The notes: generated by a model not told the origin, from the sequence alone. DNA of 64,000 bases from Paenibacillus sp. L3-i20 (GCF_022180385.2 NZ_BQME02000002.1:620001-684000); one strand, 5' to 3'; positions 7,973 to 17,556 are shown, counted from the first letter of the stretch. Made by a program: numbers and translations.

Positions 7973-8461
7973 ATGAACAAGGCTGCTTCTGTGAATAAAA
8001 GTGATGGTACTTTCGATAACAACGATGGTTCAAAACGGAAGTTATTTGTACTGTGGCGTGAAGTTTTAATGGGCTACGCTGCTCCAGCAATAATGGCAAG
8101 TATAGGTGGACTGATTATTGGTGACAAAGAGCTTCAATTAGCAGCACTAACAACGATTGGCGGGACATCTGCTTTCATAGCATGGATGTTAGGTTTATGG
8201 CTAATCAAACGTGGAATTCACAAAAAGTGGATTGTACGCGCACCTCATTTGCTCATCGTAGGGATGTTTGCATTGGTGGGAAATTCGTTTGGATTATTGT
8301 TAGCATGGATGACATCAGATGTAGTGGGAACTATTTTTGCAGTGGATCATCTGACATGGGTTGATCGAGTATGGATTGATTTCCCTACATCCGGTTTAAT
8401 TGCAAGCACGATAGTGACATGGAGATGGCATCTAGCCGTCGCACCAAAAAGGAGAAGATAA
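7973..8461 (+). CDS. Hypothetical membrane protein, probable MarR target
   Basis: This 162-residue protein has a charged N-terminus of about 28 residues and then about four hydrophobic segments (MGYAAPAIMASIGGLIIG; LAALTTIGGTSAFIAWMLGL; HLLIVGMFALVGNSFGLLLA; and a weak one near IDFPTSGLIASTIVTW). It ends in a basic tail. No family was recognised. It has a strong AAAGGAGG site before the ATG at 7973 and sits 39 bases after a palindromic operator shared with marR. It is followed after two bases by an NmrA-like gene, so the two are probably one transcript. Confidence 0.7.
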   Translation: MNKAASVNKSDGTFDNNDGSKRKLFVLWREVLMGYAAPAIMASIGGLIIGDKELQLAALTTIGGTSAFIAWMLGLWLIKRGIHKKWIVRAPHLLIVGMFALVGNSFGLLLAWMTSDVVGTIFAVDHLTWVDRVWIDFPTSGLIASTIVTWRWHLAVAPKRRR

Positions 8462-8463
8462 CA

Positions 8464-9330
8464 ATGATAGTTATTATGGGAGCAAGCAGTACGATAGGAA
8501 ACGAGTTATTGAAACGTTTAGTTCAAATGGGTGTGCCTGTTACGGCAGTAAGCAGACAATCTGAGAAAATGCGTAAAAGTATGGCAATTTATGACCAATC
8601 AGCAATCCAGTTTGTATCTGCTGATGCTTCTGATACTGAATCACTTCGGCGTGCGTTTAAAGGAGCCAAACAACTATTTCTAACGATGGCTAATAGTCCT
8701 CATCAAATCGAAATGGAAACTGCTATTATTCAGATTGCAGCCCAGTCTGGGATCGAACATATCGTAAAAATTTCAAGTCCTGCTTTTGAAAAAAGTGCTC
8801 CAGTAGAAGTAGCCAACTGGCATCGTCAAATTGAAGGGATGTTACAGCAATCAGGTTTGACTCATACCATACTTCGACCCTATGCATTCATGCAAAATGT
8901 ATTAAGGTTCGCACCTGCAATCAAAAATCAAAACGTTTTTTATGGCTGTATGGGTACTTCGCCATGCAACTTTATAGACTGCCGTGATATAGCGGATGTT
9001 GCTGCGGAAGCTTTAACCAACAATAAAGTATCAGGACAAGTTTATACACTGACTGGTAAGGAAGTATTCAGTTATTCCGAGATTGCTGATAAATTATCTG
9101 TATTGCTCAATAGGCCGATTGCTTATATGAATCTTGAGCCTGAAGCCTTATCTCGGAATTTGATCGAGCGCGGAAATATGCCTCCTTGGCTTGCTAACCA
9201 TGTTGTAGAGATTCAAACGATGTCTACGATCGTACCAGAAGTACCTACTAACACTGTAAAGGAAATGTTAGGTAGAGATCCACGCACTATCGACGCTTTT
9301 CTACTTGAGCATGTAGAAACTTTCCGGTAG
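8464..9330 (+). CDS. NmrA/QorB-like NAD(P)-binding protein
   Basis: A 288-residue atypical short-chain dehydrogenase. The N-terminal nucleotide-binding motif is VIMGASSTIGNELL (GxxGxxG type), followed by VTAVSR at the end of beta-2 and ADASDTESL. A later HTILRPYAFMQN stretch is typical of the NmrA/QorB group (NAD(P)H-quinone oxidoreductase 2 or redox-sensing proteins). The catalytic YxxxK of classical SDRs is not evident. The ATG at 8464 is used because GGAG lies upstream and it begins two bases after the previous stop. It is probably under the same MarR control. Confidence 0.8.
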   Translation: MIVIMGASSTIGNELLKRLVQMGVPVTAVSRQSEKMRKSMAIYDQSAIQFVSADASDTESLRRAFKGAKQLFLTMANSPHQIEMETAIIQIAAQSGIEHIVKISSPAFEKSAPVEVANWHRQIEGMLQQSGLTHTILRPYAFMQNVLRFAPAIKNQNVFYGCMGTSPCNFIDCRDIADVAAEALTNNKVSGQVYTLTGKEVFSYSEIADKLSVLLNRPIAYMNLEPEALSRNLIERGNMPPWLANHVVEIQTMSTIVPEVPTNTVKEMLGRDPRTIDAFLLEHVETFR

Positions 9331-9353
9331 AAGATCCATCATCATGATGAGAG

Positions 9354-9388
9354 GAGGAGTCGTAATCGACTCCTTCATTTTTTTATAA
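9354..9388. terminator. Bidirectional terminator between convergent genes
   Basis: GGAGTCG (9356-9362) pairs with CGACTCC (9367-9373) around TAAT, followed by a T-rich tract on the + strand. It overlaps the end of the HIT gene on the opposite strand. Confidence 0.7.
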
Positions 9389-9788
9389 CCTTTAAAATCT
9401 TTTCTTTCGTTTGATTTAATCGTTTCTCAGCTCCATGCGGATGCAATGGTTCACTCCACGAGAATCCATCCCCAACATATCTTGGGATGAGATGCATATG
9501 GTAATGGGTCAATTCATTAAATACTCCGCCGTTTTGGCAGATGCTGATGCCATCTGGATTAAACAAAGTTTTTAATACAGTTGACAGTTTCTTAGAAGCG
9601 TCCATAATCGCATAGGCAGTCTCCGAATCTATTTCTTCAACATCCCAATAATGTTTTTTGGGAAGGATGAGGATGTGCCCCTCATTAAATGGATTAATAT
9701 CGAGTACACAAGTTAACAGTGCATTCTCATATACAATGTTTAAGTTAGGTTCAGTTCCGTTAGCAATTCTACATCCGAGACAATCCAA
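9375..9788 (-). CDS. HIT family hydrolase
   Basis: A 137-residue histidine-triad protein with the HxHxHxx active site as HYHMHLIPR (about residues 96-104). An N-terminal CLGC pair may bind zinc together with histidines. HIT proteins hydrolyse nucleotide phosphoramidates, Ap4A or similar substrates. The start is TTG at 9788, with GGAG upstream. It is convergent with the NmrA-like gene and unrelated in function to its neighbours as far as can be seen. Confidence 0.85.
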   Translation of the reverse strand: MDCLGCRIANGTEPNLNIVYENALLTCVLDINPFNEGHILILPKKHYWDVEEIDSETAYAIMDASKKLSTVLKTLFNPDGISICQNGGVFNELTHYHMHLIPRYVGDGFSWSEPLHPHGAEKRLNQTKEKILKVIKK

Positions 9789-9923
9789 AGAGTATCACTC
9801 CATCCCAATAATAGTGTTTTATTCTTATTCGATCCTATATTTCTGTAATCCTTCCTTACTAAATCATAAATTCTGAGGTGTGGCAAAATTAGCTTTACGG
9901 CAAAAGTAGACTTGTATAGACGT

Positions 9924-10130
9924 TTACGTATCAGGAAGCGTGGGGTCGGATACAAACGATAGGTAATACTTTAAAAGAACAAGGTTGCTTGTGATTCCTA
10001 ACCTTTCTTGAATCATTGGAAAAGACCAACCTTCCTCTAATCGCAATCGTACACCAAGGTGGCAATTACTGTACTGCCAATTTTCTATTTGACTCCACAA
10101 AGAATGAAATACGTTAAATGATTGCTGCAT
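9924..10130 (-). pseudogene. Possible remnant of an IS3-type orfA
   Basis: A 68-codon open frame encodes a helix-turn-helix-like stretch, RLRLEEGWSFPMIQERLGI, resembling the start of OrfA proteins of IS3-family elements, and then degenerates. There are no terminal repeats and no orfB. The 468 bases between the HIT gene and cntL hold only this and the palindromes at 10131 and 10159. The assignment is weak. Confidence 0.25.
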
Positions 10131-10154
10131 AAAATGACTCTAAAGAGTCATTTT
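10131..10154. terminator. Perfect palindrome upstream of the cnt operon
   Basis: AAAATGACTC and GAGTCATTTT form a perfect 10-bp stem around TAAA. It could be a terminator for transcripts from either side or a regulator site. A second, looser inverted repeat (TGATAA at 10159-10164 with TTATCA at 10175-10180) lies just downstream. No sequence resembling the canonical Firmicute Zur box was seen before cntL. Confidence 0.45.
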
Positions 10155-10256
10155 GGAATGATAAATCTCGGTTATTATCAGGGGGAAGCTTACATATCCA
10201 TTCGTTCAGAAGCAAGTTGCATAGCTTCTAAAAAGTGATTAGCGAAATGGAGGGAA

Positions 10257-11078
10257 ATGATGAAGCACAAGTACGCCTTTTTGCTTTCTATGCAATCCAT
10301 TGAGTACGAAATTAAGAAATTAACACTTTTTTCAAAAAAATGTTCGGATTGTTTTGAGTTGCTGCAATTAAAGTTGGATGAGCTGTGCCGTTTCATGACC
10401 AGTGAACAAAACGAAGAGCAATGGCAACTATGGGGGCATCACAAGGAGATTAAACAACAAAGCAACCAGCTTCGCCACACCTCAACACAAGCACTATGTG
10501 AGATGGAAAAATATCAATCCATTAGTACACTGGAGAAAAAAATGGATAAAAGCGATTATTTAACGATATTATCCAGTGCGGTCAAGGATGAACTGAACAA
10601 TTTTCGTATCGGCGCAAGCTCTAAGGTGCTGTTCGTTGGTTCTGGGGCGTTCCCAACAACTGCTTTGACTATTGCGAAGGAAACAAGTGCGGACGTCTTG
10701 TGCCTAGATATTGATCGTGAAGCTGTAGATCTAGGAAGGCGAGTAGCTGAAGTGTTTGGTCTGCAAGCTAAAGTACTATTTTCGGAAAACTCTTTGAAAG
10801 AGCAATCGTTTCTAAAAGATGCTACTCATGTCATTATTGCTTCGCTTGTTGGAAACAAGTATGAGGTGTTGGAGGAGTTAAAAAAAAATCTTAATGTAGA
10901 GGCGAAAATTATGTTGAGGTACGGTAATGGATTAAAGTCTGTTTTCAACTACCCATTGGAAATAGACTTGTCGGAAGACTGGGATATGACTCCTGTTCCT
11001 CATGGCAAGAGCATCTACGATACAATGATTATTCAGTCAAAGAGTCGCTTGTCTGTTGGGACGGTGATTAGCGGATGA
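10257..11078 (+). CDS. cntL: Nicotianamine synthase-like enzyme, CntL type
   Basis: CntL transfers an aminobutyrate unit from S-adenosylmethionine to histidine, the first committed step of opine-type zincophores. The 273-residue length equals that of characterised CntL proteins. A helical N-terminal half is followed by a class I SAM-binding fold with VLFVGSGAFPTTAL (about residues 123-136) and the acidic end of beta-2 at LCLDIDREAVDLG. The ATG at 10257 or 10260 lies behind GGAGGG. It overlaps cntM by 4 bases and heads an operon with cntM, a peptide-type ABC importer and an exporter, which fixes the identification. No histidine racemase gene (cntK) precedes it, so L-histidine is the likely substrate. 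Confidence 0.88.
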   Translation: MMKHKYAFLLSMQSIEYEIKKLTLFSKKCSDCFELLQLKLDELCRFMTSEQNEEQWQLWGHHKEIKQQSNQLRHTSTQALCEMEKYQSISTLEKKMDKSDYLTILSSAVKDELNNFRIGASSKVLFVGSGAFPTTALTIAKETSADVLCLDIDREAVDLGRRVAEVFGLQAKVLFSENSLKEQSFLKDATHVIIASLVGNKYEVLEELKKNLNVEAKIMLRYGNGLKSVFNYPLEIDLSEDWDMTPVPHGKSIYDTMIIQSKSRLSVGTVISG

Positions 11079-12430
11079 TTCAGACAGAACGAGTATCTCG
11101 ATTTGGGAATGTGTTAATTATCGGAGCTGGTCCAGCGGCTATACATGTAGCAGTGGATATTTCCAAAGGTTGGTGCGAGCAATTAGGTCTGGCGAATCGC
11201 AAAGGCACTCATACTGACCGATTAAAGCAAGAGCTGGAAAGCTGCTCGGGCAACATTTCTACGGTCGTACAGGTAGAATCGAAAAGTCATCTTTCTGGCG
11301 AGGTTCAGTTGACTCGGTTTTACGAAGGTTTTGAACATATTGATAATGTTTGGCAAACGCTTATACTATGTACCCCTTGTGACACGTATTTAAGCGTGAT
11401 TAAACAATTAAACCTGGATAAATTAACAGAAATTAAAACCATTTTACTTCTATCGCCAGGGATTGGATCAAATCTACTCGTACAAAGTGCTGTTTCCAAA
11501 TGTAATGATTCTATCGAAATAATAAGTTTGTCTACGTATTATGCCGCAACAAGATTCGACCCACGCGGCTCCACTTTAATTACATCTATTGTAAAAGGCT
11601 TGAAGCGTAAAGTTTTTGTTGGTTCAAATAAACCTAATAGTCATGCTCTTATCAACGTGAAAGACTTTATAGAGAGCCTTGGTATTGCATGTGAAATCAC
11701 TTCGCATTCCATTGAAGCCGAAAGTAGAAGCATTACAGCCTATGTCCATCCTCCATTTTTTATCAATGACTTTTCTCTTCACGAAATTTTCAGTCATGTT
11801 CGTTCAACAAAATATATGTATAAACTATATCCTGAAGGACCTATTACGCAACATACGATCAAAGAAATGCTTCAACTTTGGAAAGAGACTTCTGCTTTTA
11901 TACAATTGCTTAAAGCACAACCTCTTAACCTACTGAAATTTTTGAATGATGATAATTATCCTGTTCATGAAACGACTCTCTCAAGAGAAGATGTCGAAAG
12001 TTTTGTAGAAATGGATGAAACGAAGCAACAATATCTGCTTTATATTCGCTATTCTTCCATACTGATAGATCCTTTTTCTAAACCTGATGAGAATGGGAAA
12101 TACACGGACTTTTCTGCATTCCCCTATGTACAAGTATCACAAGACAAGGAAGGAAAGTGGGTTATTCCAAGAGTTCCATATGAAGATTACAAGAAACTCA
12201 AACTACTGTATGGCTTAGCACAAAGATTCGATTTAGCTATGCCGCAAACAGTAGAACTTATTAATCGGTTTGAGCAAAAAGTAGCATCGTTTATGCAGGA
12301 GCATGGACATCATACATGCCGATCTGACATGAATGTGGATACGACAGCTGATGAAGTTAATGCAATATATGAAGAGCTGCTAAAAATGAATAGGGAGGAG
12401 TGGGAATTAAAAGATGTTCATTCATCTTAA
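11075..12430 (+). CDS. cntM: Opine metallophore dehydrogenase, CntM type
   Basis: CntM reductively condenses the CntL product with a 2-oxo acid to give the final metallophore. The 451-residue protein has the Rossmann motif VLIIGAGPAAIHVA (about residues 13-26), then Arg42 in LANR, which lines up with S. aureus Arg33, reported to favour NADPH. Further on are SLSTYYAATR (about 151-160), VHPPFFINDFSL and LYIRYSSILIDPFS, all strongly like the staphylococcal protein. Ala158 falls where S. aureus has Asp150; alanine there is reported to allow 2-oxoglutarate use, as in pseudopaline formation. It overlaps cntL (4 bases) and cntA (17 bases). Confidence 0.9.
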   Translation: MIQTERVSRFGNVLIIGAGPAAIHVAVDISKGWCEQLGLANRKGTHTDRLKQELESCSGNISTVVQVESKSHLSGEVQLTRFYEGFEHIDNVWQTLILCTPCDTYLSVIKQLNLDKLTEIKTILLLSPGIGSNLLVQSAVSKCNDSIEIISLSTYYAATRFDPRGSTLITSIVKGLKRKVFVGSNKPNSHALINVKDFIESLGIACEITSHSIEAESRSITAYVHPPFFINDFSLHEIFSHVRSTKYMYKLYPEGPITQHTIKEMLQLWKETSAFIQLLKAQPLNLLKFLNDDNYPVHETTLSREDVESFVEMDETKQQYLLYIRYSSILIDPFSKPDENGKYTDFSAFPYVQVSQDKEGKWVIPRVPYEDYKKLKLLYGLAQRFDLAMPQTVELINRFEQKVASFMQEHGHHTCRSDMNVDTTADEVNAIYEELLKMNREEWELKDVHSS

Positions 12431-13973
12431 CACTCGTGTTCGTAACGTTTTGAAACTGTTTTGTTTGGCACTTATCGTAGTTGTTGTTGCGGCATGCAGC
12501 AACAATGAAACAGAAGTGGTAGACAACCAGAAGAGAGTTACCATTATTCACAGCTTGCCTAATGATTCGCTTGATCCACACAATACATGGATCGCTTTAC
12601 GTGCAGGGGTAACTGAAACGCTAGTTCGTCTGAATGCTGACATGCAACTTGCTCCTTGGCTCGCAGCAAGCTGGAATGCTAAGGATGATACGACATGGGT
12701 GTTTACCATACGTGATGGAATACAATTTCAAGATGGAACAAAACTGGATGCTGCTGCGGTGAAGGCTTCTTTCGAGCGGGGGATTCAGGATAGTAAAGCT
12801 CTTGAAGCGGCGCTTAAAATTGCTGAGATGGAGCCAGATGGCCAACAGTTAACAATTAAAACGAAGGAACCTTTTCCCGCTTTTCCTACCGAGTTGGTAC
12901 ATCCAACAGCAGGAATAATAAGTGTTGCAGCCGAGCGGACGCTAGGGAAAGAAACATTTAATAACGCGCCAGTTGGCACAGGTCCTTTTGAAGTTACCAG
13001 CTTCCTGCCGGGAAATGAAGTACAGTTGAAGCGCTTCGATAAGTATTGGGACGGCAAAGCCAAGCTGAACGAGGTTGTATTTAAATTTAATTCGGATGCT
13101 AATGTCCGAACTCTGGCGTTCCAATCCAAGCAAGCGGATATTGTGTATCATATCGCTCCTGAGTCGCTTGCCGCTATTCAAAAGGATAAACAATTATCTC
13201 TTGATTCCGTATCCAGTTTGCGAACTCATTATTTTACGTATAACCCAAAAAGTTTAATTGTCAGCGATAAAAGGATTCGACAAGCGATAGATAAGCTGAT
13301 CGACAGAGACGCAATTGTTAAAGATATTATGTTTGGTTATGCAACACCATCCAATGGTCCATTCCATTCATCACTGCCATTCGGCAATAAAGATGATTAT
13401 CAAAAGCTTGATCAAGCAGGTGCTTTGCAACTATTGGAGAGTGCAGGCTACCAGAAAGGAAGTGACGGCAAGCTTTCGAAGGACGGAAATCCGTTAACAC
13501 TTAAATTAATTGCCTTTACAGGTGTGAATCCTGAACTTCCGCTTATTCCGCTACTTGTTCAGTCTGAAGCCGCAAAAGTAGGAATAAAAGTAGAAATTCT
13601 ATCTGTTGAATATCCGGATGTCTTTATTGCGGATCATTCCAACTGGGATATCTCTACATCAAGCTATTTAACATCACCGCGCGGAGATGGTGGTTCATTC
13701 TTAAACGCTGCTTATGTTCAAGGCGGTTCTTCTAATGCGGCAAACGTTAACATAGAGGGACTTGCTCCTATCTTGGAAGAGCTAAATCGAACGGGAGAAA
13801 TAAATAAACGCAATGAGCTGACCAAACAGGCAGTTCAAATCATAAAAGAAACTTTGCCTCATTCCTACATCATCAACCCGAATATATTGGTGGGATTGAA
13901 TACTCGAGTGAGCGGGTGGAAGCCAGGTGCGGAAGAGTTTTATATCGTGACGAATAAAATGGATGTGAATTAA
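12414..13973 (+). CDS. cntA: Metallophore-binding lipoprotein of an ABC importer, CntA type
   Basis: A 519-residue family 5 solute-binding protein (nickel/oligopeptide type). It begins with a lipoprotein signal peptide ending at VVAAC (Cys about residue 28), so it is anchored to the outer face of the membrane. The fold signatures NAPVGTGPFEV (about 184-194) and an RQAIDKLIDRDAIVK stretch (about 285-299) are present. In characterised systems CntA binds metal-loaded staphylopine or pseudopaline and delivers it to CntBC. The gene starts inside the end of cntM behind GGGAGGAG, implying translational coupling. Confidence 0.88.
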   Translation: MFIHLNTRVRNVLKLFCLALIVVVVAACSNNETEVVDNQKRVTIIHSLPNDSLDPHNTWIALRAGVTETLVRLNADMQLAPWLAASWNAKDDTTWVFTIRDGIQFQDGTKLDAAAVKASFERGIQDSKALEAALKIAEMEPDGQQLTIKTKEPFPAFPTELVHPTAGIISVAAERTLGKETFNNAPVGTGPFEVTSFLPGNEVQLKRFDKYWDGKAKLNEVVFKFNSDANVRTLAFQSKQADIVYHIAPESLAAIQKDKQLSLDSVSSLRTHYFTYNPKSLIVSDKRIRQAIDKLIDRDAIVKDIMFGYATPSNGPFHSSLPFGNKDDYQKLDQAGALQLLESAGYQKGSDGKLSKDGNPLTLKLIAFTGVNPELPLIPLLVQSEAAKVGIKVEILSVEYPDVFIADHSNWDISTSSYLTSPRGDGGSFLNAAYVQGGSSNAANVNIEGLAPILEELNRTGEINKRNELTKQAVQIIKETLPHSYIINPNILVGLNTRVSGWKPGAEEFYIVTNKMDVN

Positions 13974-13974
13974 T

Positions 13975-14919
13975 ATGCTTCGGCATATCGGGTTTAGGTT
14001 CGTCCAGCTTCTTTTTGTCATGATGATCGTGAGCTTGGTTATCTTTGTTCTTATGAAGCTGGCTCCAGGAGATCCGGTGCTTGCTATTTTAAAAGCAAAT
14101 GAAGGCGCAGTCACAATAAGTGATCAGAATGCTGTTCGTACGGAACTGGGTCTTGAGATGCCGCTCTACAAACAGTTCGGCAGTTGGTTAAAAGGGGTAG
14201 TCACCTTTGATCTAGGCAGATCTTATATGAATAACCGTGATGTCTGGGACATTCTGATGGAAAGGCTGCCAGCAACTGTCTCATTAACGATCGGTGCATT
14301 TATTGTTCTGTTGCTGATTTCGGTTCCATTAGGTGTGCTTGCCGCACAACATCAAGGACGCTTGCCGGATCATATTAGTCGTTTTGTTGCCCTCATAGGT
14401 TCTTCTATTCCAAGCTTTTGGTTAGGTTTGCTGCTCATATACGTATTTTCGTATCAATTAAACTGGCTGCCAACGATGGGTAAAGGAAGTTTAAGTCATC
14501 TGATTTTACCTTCTATAACATTAGGTTTTGTAATGGCACCTGAGTATATTCGACTGCTGCGTGCAGGCTTGCTTGAAACCTTATCGGAGCAATATATTCG
14601 TGCAGCCCGCGCACGGGGGATAGCGGAATGGAGCATCATTATGAGACATGCTCTTCAAGGAGCTTTGTTGCCCATCCTCTCGGTGTTCGGGATGAGTATA
14701 GGCAGTTTGATGGCAGGGTCAGTCGTTACGGAATCGTTGTTTGGGTGGCCAGGTTTGGGCAGCATGGCAATGGAGGCTATTACACAGCGGAACTATCCGC
14801 TCATTCAAGGGTATGTTCTCATTTCGGGTTTTTTTATTGTACTTGCTAATTTGGCTGTTGATATCAGTTACGGACTGCTTGACCCCAGAATTCGTGTGGG
14901 GAGGGGGAAACGAGCTTGA
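13975..14919 (+). CDS. cntB: ABC permease, CntB type
   Basis: A 314-residue DppB/NikB-type permease. An N-terminal membrane segment and a LAPGDPVL motif (about residues 23-30) are typical of the family, and the EAA loop lies around YIRAARARGIAEWSIIMRHAL (quoted in part: ARARGIAEW). About six membrane segments are seen. It starts two bases after cntA and overlaps cntC by 4 bases. It forms one half of the importer channel for the metal-loaded metallophore. Confidence 0.88.
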   Translation: MLRHIGFRFVQLLFVMMIVSLVIFVLMKLAPGDPVLAILKANEGAVTISDQNAVRTELGLEMPLYKQFGSWLKGVVTFDLGRSYMNNRDVWDILMERLPATVSLTIGAFIVLLLISVPLGVLAAQHQGRLPDHISRFVALIGSSIPSFWLGLLLIYVFSYQLNWLPTMGKGSLSHLILPSITLGFVMAPEYIRLLRAGLLETLSEQYIRAARARGIAEWSIIMRHALQGALLPILSVFGMSIGSLMAGSVVTESLFGWPGLGSMAMEAITQRNYPLIQGYVLISGFFIVLANLAVDISYGLLDPRIRVGRGKRA

Positions 14920-15788
14920 ATGACAAACCTTTGGTTATAGCCCCCGCACAGGGAGGATTTGGTCAAGTAGGACGAAATTTGCTGCGCAATCCTATGATAT
15001 GTATTGGAATAGGATTCATTGTTGTAGCAATAGTGTTGATTATACTGGGCCAATGGATTATACCGAATGACCCTTTGCTTGTAAACATGTCAGATCGGTT
15101 GCTTTCTCCAAGTCTGCAATATCCACTCGGTACGGACCATCTCGGGCGATGCCTATTTTCGAGATTATTGGAGGGTGCTCGTACGACGCTAGGTACTTCA
15201 TTTCTGTTCATATTGATTGTCGTTTCTATTGGTGTACCTATTGGACTATTCTCAGGTTATAGAGGTGGAATAGTAGATAGTGTTCTTATGCGAATTACAG
15301 ATGGGCTAGGCGCAGTACCAGAATTTTTACTTGCGATAGCAGTTGCTGGTTTTCTTGGACCGGGATTACTTCAAGTTATGCTTGCCATCTGCTTTGTGAA
15401 ATGGATTGGTTATGCACGCTTAGTCCGCGGCATTGTCCTATCTGAGAGGGAAAAGGAGTATGTACTTGCTTCTATTGTTGCAGGAAGTGGGACGTGGGCG
15501 GTAATAAGCCGGCATTTATTTCGGCAAATTGCTTCCCCGTTAGCGGTCATGGCATCACTGGATGTAGGAAGAATGATCCTGCTCATATCGATGTTATCTT
15601 ATTTAGGTTTGGGCACACAGCCTCCTTCACCGGAATGGGGAGCTATGTTAAGTGATGGTCGGCCTTATTTCCAAGCTGCGCCGCAGCTAATGATATATCC
15701 GGGACTATCTATCTTCATAATCGTGTTAGCATGCAATCTGTTAAGTGATGGATTACGAGATAAACTAGACGTTCGCAACCGTACATAA
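14916..15788 (+). CDS. cntC: ABC permease, CntC type
   Basis: A 290-residue DppC/NikC-type permease with an N-terminal cytoplasmic tail, a first membrane segment, the characteristic YPLGTDHLGR(C/D)-like motif (about residues 70-80, here LGTDHLGRCLFSRLL) and about five further segments. The start is TTG at 14916, behind GAGGGGG, overlapping the stop of cntB. It partners CntB. 53 bases separate it from cntD. Confidence 0.88.
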   Translation: MNDKPLVIAPAQGGFGQVGRNLLRNPMICIGIGFIVVAIVLIILGQWIIPNDPLLVNMSDRLLSPSLQYPLGTDHLGRCLFSRLLEGARTTLGTSFLFILIVVSIGVPIGLFSGYRGGIVDSVLMRITDGLGAVPEFLLAIAVAGFLGPGLLQVMLAICFVKWIGYARLVRGIVLSEREKEYVLASIVAGSGTWAVISRHLFRQIASPLAVMASLDVGRMILLISMLSYLGLGTQPPSPEWGAMLSDGRPYFQAAPQLMIYPGLSIFIIVLACNLLSDGLRDKLDVRNRT

Positions 15789-15841
15789 ACGGGTTGTTAC
15801 AACGAGTAAGCTAGTGGGACACTTGGAATGAGAGGTGCAGT

Positions 15842-16714
15842 ATGTTTATAGAAGCGATAAGCGAAAAGACTGTAAACACTGTTGACTCTAATGTGAAACG
15901 TACAGAAATAGGTTCTGACATTGGGAGCGAAGCAGTACTTCGTGTAGAGCAATTGTATATCGATGCTTATCTTCATAAAAAGTGCAAACCACTTGTACAT
16001 GGCATTTCTTTTTCGATTAACAAAGGGGAAACTCTTGCGCTTGTTGGCGAAAGCGGCAGCGGTAAAAGTGTTACTGCAAGTGCCGTTGCAGGACTTCTCC
16101 CGAAAGCGCTTCGGATCAGGGCGGGCAACATTTTGTTTCAAGGCGAAAGTTTGTGTAAGTGGACGAAGCAGCTAAGAAAGCAATTAAGGGGTAACCGTAT
16201 AGGCTATGTATTTCAAGATTATCAAGGCAGCTTTACACCCTTTATCAAAATAGGCAGTCAATTGATGGAGATGATCCGAACACATAGGAAGTTGACAAAT
16301 AATGAAGCAAAGGAAATAGCTATGCTTTGGCTTGCTCGTGTAGCACTTCCAGCAGATAGAGTTTTTGCAAGTTATCCATTTCAGCTCAGCGGCGGGCAAC
16401 GACAACGAATTGCAATCGCTGCTGCTTTAATGCTTGAGCCTTCGCTTCTGATTGTTGATGAGCCGACTACAGCTTTGGATGTGATTACAAGTACATTGAT
16501 TTTGGATTTAATTGCACAGCTGCAAACAGATACAGGCTGCGCCGTGCTGCTTATTTCCCATCACTTGCGACAGGTGCTGCAACGATCCCATTACATTGCG
16601 GTTATGCAGGACGGAATAATAGTTGAACAAGGAACAGCGAGGACGATTCGTGATTGTCCAAATCATCCCTATACAAAATTGTTATTAGCGGCAAGCCCTA
16701 AATTGACTAAGTAA
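15842..16714 (+). CDS. cntD: ABC transporter ATP-binding protein, CntD type
   Basis: A 290-residue ATPase of the oligopeptide/nickel importer group. It has Walker A GESGSGKS (about residues 73-80), signature LSGGQRQR (about 180-187) and Walker B LLIVDEPTTALD (about 200-211). An extra N-terminal stretch of about 28 residues precedes the usual start of the domain. The usual C-terminal oligopeptide extension is short (HPYTKLLLAA). It energises CntBC together with CntF. Confidence 0.87.
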   Translation: MFIEAISEKTVNTVDSNVKRTEIGSDIGSEAVLRVEQLYIDAYLHKKCKPLVHGISFSINKGETLALVGESGSGKSVTASAVAGLLPKALRIRAGNILFQGESLCKWTKQLRKQLRGNRIGYVFQDYQGSFTPFIKIGSQLMEMIRTHRKLTNNEAKEIAMLWLARVALPADRVFASYPFQLSGGQRQRIAIAAALMLEPSLLIVDEPTTALDVITSTLILDLIAQLQTDTGCAVLLISHHLRQVLQRSHYIAVMQDGIIVEQGTARTIRDCPNHPYTKLLLAASPKLTK

Positions 16715-16732
16715 GGAGGTTATTTAATCCTA

Positions 16733-17524
16733 ATGGGGGCATTATTATCGGTAGATAAACTATTCAAATCGTACAAAAATAGCAGAGAAGAAGTTTGTGC
16801 TGTTCACGATATTTCATTTGATATTGGAGCAGGAGAATGTCTTGGACTTGTAGGTGAGAGTGGGAGTGGCAAAAGTACAATTGCTAAACTGCTTCTTGCT
16901 CTGGAAAGGCCGGACAGTGGAGATATTCGATTTGATGGTATTTCATTAGTTCATATCCCTGATCGAAAACGTCGGTTATTGCGTCAATATTTTCAGGTTG
17001 TGTTCCAAGATCCAACGGCTTCATTAAACAATCGGCTTCCCATCTGGCGTTCGGTGATCGAACCACTAGATAATTTCCCGAAGGTATCACCGCCGTTTCT
17101 TCCAAAAGCAAAACAATCTCGGCGGGAAACTGCTGCATGTTTACTCCAAATGGTAGGTTTAGAACCCGAACATCTTGATCGTTATCCCCATGAGCTTAGC
17201 GGCGGACAGAAACAACGAGTTGCGATAGCGCGCGGCATCAGTCTTAATCCAAAGCTGCTAATCTGTGATGAGCCTACTTCGAGTCTTGATGTGACTGTAC
17301 AAGCACAAATTCTGAAACTGCTCAAACAGCTGCAAAATAACCTCAACATGTCCTATCTATTTATTTCACACGACATTGCGGCTGTTCAACAAATGAGCGA
17401 TCGAATTGTTATTTTGAAGGAAGGGCGCATGGTCGATTTGTTTTCCAGTAAAGATATTTGGAGTGAAAATCGGCATGTCTATACTCGCATGTTAGTTGCA
17501 GCTGCGGATGAAATGGAGTTTTAG
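16733..17524 (+). CDS. cntF: ABC transporter ATP-binding protein, CntF type
   Basis: A 263-residue ATPase with Walker A GESGSGKST (about residues 42-50), signature LSGGQKQRVAIAR (about 153-165) and Walker B LLICDEPTSSLD (about 173-184). It is paired with CntD as in other dipeptide/nickel importers, where two different ATPases form the motor. An AAGGAGG site lies 12 bases before the ATG. The exporter gene follows after 32 bases. Confidence 0.87.
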   Translation: MGALLSVDKLFKSYKNSREEVCAVHDISFDIGAGECLGLVGESGSGKSTIAKLLLALERPDSGDIRFDGISLVHIPDRKRRLLRQYFQVVFQDPTASLNNRLPIWRSVIEPLDNFPKVSPPFLPKAKQSRRETAACLLQMVGLEPEHLDRYPHELSGGQKQRVAIARGISLNPKLLICDEPTSSLDVTVQAQILKLLKQLQNNLNMSYLFISHDIAAVQQMSDRIVILKEGRMVDLFSSKDIWSENRHVYTRMLVAAADEMEF

Positions 17525-17556
17525 TCCCATCATTACGTGTGATGAAAGAGGTTCAC

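Noticed and set aside
9740..9955. Open frame overlapping the HIT gene start
   Set aside because: Shadow frame in AT-rich sequence with no start site; the HIT frame explains the region.
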